Assembly: GCA_030038765.1 (NCBI GenBank)
Contig: JASHRA010000233.1
Span: 1 to 10,212, forward strand
Direction: 5' to 3'
DNA from: Candidatus Dormiibacterota bacterium
GTDB taxonomy: Bacteria; Chloroflexota; Dormibacteria; Aeolococcales; Bog-877
DNA: 10,212 nucleotides
Shown here: one piece after another, positions 7,860 through 10,212 of the stretch
How positions within the stretch are numbered: the first letter of the stretch is position 1
How the letters are laid out: the number at the start of each line of letters is the position of its first letter
Notes under the pieces: model-generated
What the model was told of the DNA's origin: nothing
What the model saw: only the letters and a program-made list of their open reading frames with translations
Database searches by the model: none
Position numbers and translations under genes: made by a program

Positions 7860-7889
7860 GCGCCCCGGGGCTCCTGCGGAGCCGGGCGC
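7860..7889 (-). terminator. Strong hairpin after rpsR (probable terminator or attenuator)
   Basis: On the minus strand GGCTCC-GCA-GGAGCC forms a perfect 6-bp stem with a 3-base loop. The helix continues outward, after small bulges, with CCC/GGG and GCG/CGC, giving about 12 bp in 30 bases. It starts 5 bases after the rpsR stop codon, in the place expected for the end of the rpsF-ssb-rpsR operon. The following bases (TAGAGTGCTG) are not a T run, so termination may be partial or factor-assisted. Confidence 0.5.
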
Positions 7890-7894
7890 CGCGC

Positions 7895-8128
7895 TCAGCG
7901 CTGGTCCGTGGCGAAGGGGAGAAGCGCCATGTGCCGGGCCCGCTTGATGGCCACGGTGAGGCGGCGCTGGTGCAGGGAGCAGGTGCCGGTCACGCGTCGG
8001 GGCAGGATCTTGCCCCGCTCGCTGATGTAGCGGCGCAGCCGGGAGACCTCCTTGTGGTCGACCTCCACGATCCGCTCCAGGCAGAAGTTGCAGACCTTGC
8101 GTGGCCGGCGGCGAGCGTAGTCCGACAT
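7895..8128 (-). CDS. rpsR: 30S ribosomal protein bS18, zinc-ligand (C+) form
   Basis: The 77-residue small-subunit protein pairs with S6 on the platform of the 30S subunit. The bS18 core is unmistakable: DHKEVSRLRRYISERGKILPRRVTGT (in part 24-49) and HQRRL, then AIKRARHMALLPF. It carries Cys13, Cys16 (CNFC), Cys50 and His53 (TCSLH), the four-ligand pattern of zinc-binding C+ S18 proteins; whether a zinc-free paralogue exists elsewhere in the genome cannot be seen. The ATG is the only sensible start. AGGAGG overlaps the ssb stop codon (TGAGGAGG) but lies 14 bases from the ATG, longer than usual. The gap to ssb is 19 bases, and the gene ends the operon before a strong hairpin. Confidence 0.98.
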   Translation of the reverse strand: MSDYARRRPRKVCNFCLERIVEVDHKEVSRLRRYISERGKILPRRVTGTCSLHQRRLTVAIKRARHMALLPFATDQR

Positions 8129-8147
8129 GTTCTCTGCTCAGGCCTCC

Positions 8148-8621
8148 TCAGAAGGGAATGTCATCGGGGTCGATGTCCCCGTCCGGGACATCGCCGGGCG
8201 GGGGCGTCTCGGTCCCGCCCGGGCTCGGGAAGCGCTGCACCCGGGGGCCGGAGTCCGACTCCTCGCCACCCGCGCCGCGGGCCTCCAGGAACTGGATGTC
8301 GTTGGCGTTGACCTCGGTCCGGTAGCGCTTCTGCCCGTCCTGGCCGTCCCAGGAGCGGGTCTGGAGTCGGCCCTCGATGTAGACCAGGCTGCCCTTGTGC
8401 AGGAACTGCCCGGCCAGCTCCGCCAGCTTGCGCTGGCCCAGGTTCCAGACCACCACGTCGTGGTAGTCGGTGAACTCCCGCCGCTCCCCCTCGGGTGAGC
8501 TGCCGTAGCGGTTGGTGGCGATCCGCAGCTGCGTCACCGGCACCCCGCTGGGCAGGTAGCGCATCTCCGGATCGGCGGTGCAGCGACCGATCAGCATGAC
8601 CCGGTTGAGTGACCCGGCCAC
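8148..8621 (-). CDS. ssb: Single-stranded DNA-binding protein
   Basis: Binds single-stranded DNA in replication, recombination and repair. The 157-residue protein has an N-terminal OB fold (about 3-113) with SLNRVMLIGRCTADPEMRY, LRIATNR, HDVVVWN, GQFLHKGSLVYIEGRL and the segment ending NDIQFLEA. A disordered Gly/Pro/Asp linker follows, and the protein ends in the conserved acidic tip DPDDIPF that recruits partner proteins. The start is GTG (MAGSLNRV), supported by GGGGAGGAG ending 5 bases upstream inside the end of rpsF; the rpsF stop and this start are separated by 2 bases, so translation is coupled. The position between rpsF and rpsR is a classic bacterial arrangement. Confidence 0.98.
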   Translation of the reverse strand: MAGSLNRVMLIGRCTADPEMRYLPSGVPVTQLRIATNRYGSSPEGERREFTDYHDVVVWNLGQRKLAELAGQFLHKGSLVYIEGRLQTRSWDGQDGQKRYRTEVNANDIQFLEARGAGGEESDSGPRVQRFPSPGGTETPPPGDVPDGDIDPDDIPF

Positions 8622-8623
8622 GG

Positions 8624-9136
8624 CTACTCCTCCCCTTCCTGTGGCTCGTCCGCGGGCAGCTCGGCGCCCGCCGGCTCCTCCTCCTGCGGCTGGTCCGGGT
8701 TGTAGCCGTCGTCGGCCGCAACCTCCGCCGCTATCTCAACGTCCGATACCTCGCCGTCCTGGGGCGGCGCCGCCCCGGCCGCCGCCGAGCGGTCACGGCT
8801 GCGGCCCCTGACCCGGCCCCGGCGGTCCTCGTCGCCGGGCAGGTAGTAGACCTGCTTGAGGCTGATGAGGTGCCGGATCACGCGCTCGTCCAGCTTCAGC
8901 TGGCGCTCCAGCTCCCGGACCCGCTCGGCGGGGAACTTCATCTCCTTCAGCACGTAGAAGCCGTCGTTGAAGCCGGCCACGGTGTAGGCCAGACGGCGGC
9001 GGCCCCAGAGCGACGACTTGCCCACCTCGCCGCCGTGGGCGACCACCTGGGCCGCCACCTCGTCCATGGTCCCCCTCACCTGCTCCTCGTCGAGGTCGGG
9101 GCGGACGATGTAGAAGAGCTCGTACTCGCGGTCCAA
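8624..9136 (-). CDS. rpsF: 30S ribosomal protein bS6 with long acidic C-terminal tail
   Basis: Small-subunit protein that binds S18 on the platform. Residues 1-100 are the S6 fold: YELFYIVRPDLDEEQV, GGEVGKSSLWGRRRLAYTV, DGFYVLKEMKFPAERVRELERQLKLDERVIRHL. Residues 101-116 are basic (GDEDRRGRVRGRSRDR), and about 120-170 form an acidic, Pro/Glu/Asp-rich tail ending QEGEE. Plain bS6 is about 95-135 residues; acidic C-terminal extensions are known in this family (E. coli S6 is post-translationally glutamylated), but this tail is long. The start is TTG, fixed by GGGAGG 6 bases upstream and by homology (YELFYIV close to the N-terminus). It is the first gene of rpsF-ssb-rpsR; the 93-base gap upstream holds a predicted structure that masks its SD. 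Confidence 0.96.
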   Translation of the reverse strand: MDREYELFYIVRPDLDEEQVRGTMDEVAAQVVAHGGEVGKSSLWGRRRLAYTVAGFNDGFYVLKEMKFPAERVRELERQLKLDERVIRHLISLKQVYYLPGDEDRRGRVRGRSRDRSAAAGAAPPQDGEVSDVEIAAEVAADDGYNPDQPQEEEPAGAELPADEPQEGEE

Positions 9137-9141
9137 GTGGG

Positions 9142-9195
9142 GCCTCCCAGATCCTGTGGATGTAGCAGCCGGCTGGGAACCGGGTGCAGGGAGGC
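9142..9195 (-). promoter_or_regulatory. Predicted rpsF leader structure sequestering the SD (candidate S6:S18 autoregulatory element)
   Basis: In the minus-strand leader, GCCTCCC (9189-9195) pairs over 7 bp with GGGAGGC (9142-9148), which contains the rpsF SD. Inside the loop a second hairpin forms: GCA/TGC, a C-C mismatch, then CCGG/CCGG around the loop TTCCCAG. S6:S18 complexes are known to bind leader RNAs of rpsF operons in many bacteria, with a conserved CCG element; the match here is only general. A caveat is a TAAGCT box at 9198-9203: if it is the promoter, the transcript would begin inside the left arm, so the model needs a start further upstream. Confidence 0.4.
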
Positions 9196-9229
9196 GAAGC
9201 TTAGCACGGCGACCGGGACGGCCCGCCGG

Positions 9230-10066
9230 CTACTCCACCAGGCCCAGCTCCCGCACCAAGCGGTTGCCGTACCAGCGGGCCCCGAGGGCGACGACGCCGG
9301 CCAGAGCCGCCGCCACCAGGAGCGTCACCAGGGGGTGGAGCAGGCCGGTGCCTAGGGGCAGCAGGGTGCCGATCAGGCCCGCCAGGCCGAGCGCGACCAC
9401 CACCCCGCCCACCGAGACCAGCGGCAGCCAGACCGAGACCTTCATGGCCCGGTTCACGGTGGGCTCGGTCATGGCGGCCAGCCGGTCGCGGCGTATCACC
9501 GTCAGCGTCTGCACGTAGTTGAGGCTCGGGCTGACGCTGATCCCGACCACGGTGGCCCCGTTCCGCACCTTGTCGAAGAGCTCGGGCCGGATCCGGTACT
9601 GCTCCACGTTGCGGCCGACGCTGAGGGCCAGGGTGCACAGCCCGGGCGTCGCTGAGATCGGGCTCGCCCCCACCAGCTGCCCCTGCACGTTGCGCGGCGG
9701 CACCTTGCGGTCGCGCCGGACGGCGCGGAGGGCGGGCGCGGCCACGGAGCCGGCGACCGAGACCATGGCCAGGGCCAGGAGCAGCACCAGGATTCCCAGG
9801 GGGACGTCGTGCTGGCCCATCTCGACCAGCAGGCCGAGGACCCCGGCCGCGATGAGGATGATGCCGGAGACGCCGATGACCAGGGCCAGCCGCATCACCA
9901 CCTGGGGGGCCAGGCCCTCCAGCAGCCCGCCGCGCCGGATCGACTCCTCCCGTCGCTGCGGCTGGGTCTGCTCGCGGACGGCGTTCCGCTGCTGTGACTC
10001 GAGGCGGGCCTGACGCCGCCGCAGCTCCCTGCTGCCCGGGTTTCGCATGGTGCCTAAGGATCGCAC
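9230..10066 (-). CDS. Four-helix membrane protein of unknown function
   Basis: I do not recognise this protein. It begins with a highly charged, Arg/Gln/Glu-rich N-terminus, probably helical or coiled-coil (about 12-45). Four predicted membrane helices follow: about 58-81, 87-112, 212-236 and 241-263. Between helix 2 and 3 is a soluble domain (about 113-210) that looks beta-rich (VQGQLVGASPI, TLALSVGRNVEQYRI, ELFDKVRNGATVVGISVSPSLNYVQTLTVI). With charged ends and two helix pairs, both termini and the middle domain are likely cytoplasmic by the positive-inside rule. The start is uncertain: a GTG at 10066 has AGGA 9 bases upstream, while an ATG at 10048 would remove six residues but has only AGG 4 bases away. 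It sits between a tRNA and rpsF; no function is implied by that. Coding use is supported by the clean membrane pattern. Confidence 0.8.
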   Translation of the reverse strand: MRSLGTMRNPGSRELRRRQARLESQQRNAVREQTQPQRREESIRRGGLLEGLAPQVVMRLALVIGVSGIILIAAGVLGLLVEMGQHDVPLGILVLLLALAMVSVAGSVAAPALRAVRRDRKVPPRNVQGQLVGASPISATPGLCTLALSVGRNVEQYRIRPELFDKVRNGATVVGISVSPSLNYVQTLTVIRRDRLAAMTEPTVNRAMKVSVWLPLVSVGGVVVALGLAGLIGTLLPLGTGLLHPLVTLLVAAALAGVVALGARWYGNRLVRELGLVE

Positions 10067-10121
10067 CTGGCCCGATCCTGACGCTGGCCGGGCGGCCCCC
10101 CTTCGCGCTCCCTGGCCGCGT

Positions 10122-10150
10122 CCGGCCCGACTCGACGGTCGCGGGCCCGG
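10122..10150 (-). terminator. Hairpin after the tRNA gene (weak terminator candidate)
   Basis: On the minus strand CCGGGCCCG and CGGGCCGG can pair over 8 bp with one bulged G around a 12-base loop, starting 1 base after the tRNA 3' end. No T run follows. The other 55 or so bases of the 85-base gap to the membrane-protein gene show nothing recognisable. Confidence 0.27.
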
Positions 10151-10151
10151 T

Positions 10152-10212
<61 letters not shown>

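Noticed and set aside
9166..9175. Perfect palindrome CAGCCGGCTG before rpsF considered as an operator
   Set aside because: Ten bases only, in GC-rich DNA, and already used by the leader hairpin model. No regulator with such a site is evident.

Overview
The window is a GC-rich bacterial segment (about 70 % G+C by eye) with eleven protein genes and one tRNA. Everything except the first, partial gene is read from the minus strand. GTG and TTG starts are common: fmdB, the DUF1015 gene, ppgK-like, ssb, rpsF and the LON-domain gene. Codon third positions are mostly G or C, which opens long meaningless frames on the opposite strand. Shine-Dalgarno (SD) sites of the AGGAGG type support a bacterial host. 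The zinc-ligand form of ribosomal protein bS18, the tRNA with encoded CCA, the ArgRS with an SGRRG-type signature loop and the mix of SD-led and apparently SD-less starts suggest a high-GC Terrabacteria lineage (Chloroflexota / Candidatus Dormibacterota / deep Actinomycetota). That placement is an inference; no phylogenetic marker was compared.

Layout, in the direction of transcription (from 10212 down to 707): a tRNA-Val(CAC) cut by the window end; a four-helix membrane protein of unknown function; the rpsF-ssb-rpsR cluster (ribosomal S6, single-strand DNA-binding protein, ribosomal S18) with tight spacing and good SD sites; a strong hairpin just after rpsR; a ROK-family polyphosphate-glucokinase-like gene; serA (phosphoglycerate dehydrogenase) followed 4 bases later by a DUF1015 gene; an FmdB-type zinc-ribbon gene and a thioredoxin gene 15 bases apart; argS; and a free-standing LON substrate-binding-domain protein. 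A truncated gene for a single-pass membrane protein runs on the plus strand from the left edge to 690 and converges on the LON-domain gene, leaving 16 bases between them.

Most genes are core functions: translation, replication/repair, serine synthesis, redox, sugar phosphorylation. I found no mobile element, CRISPR array or clear novel multigene system. The points most worth a second look are: (1) a predicted long-range pairing that masks the rpsF ribosome-binding site, in the place where S6:S18 autoregulatory leaders occur; (2) the tight serA-DUF1015 coupling, where DUF1015 carries a DGHHR motif recalling ParB/SerK-type serine kinases; (3) two SD-less starts (argS, fmdB) each with a TANNNT box 9-10 bases upstream, as expected for leaderless mRNAs; (4) an FmdB zinc ribbon lacking one conserved cysteine; and (5) two uncharacterised membrane proteins.
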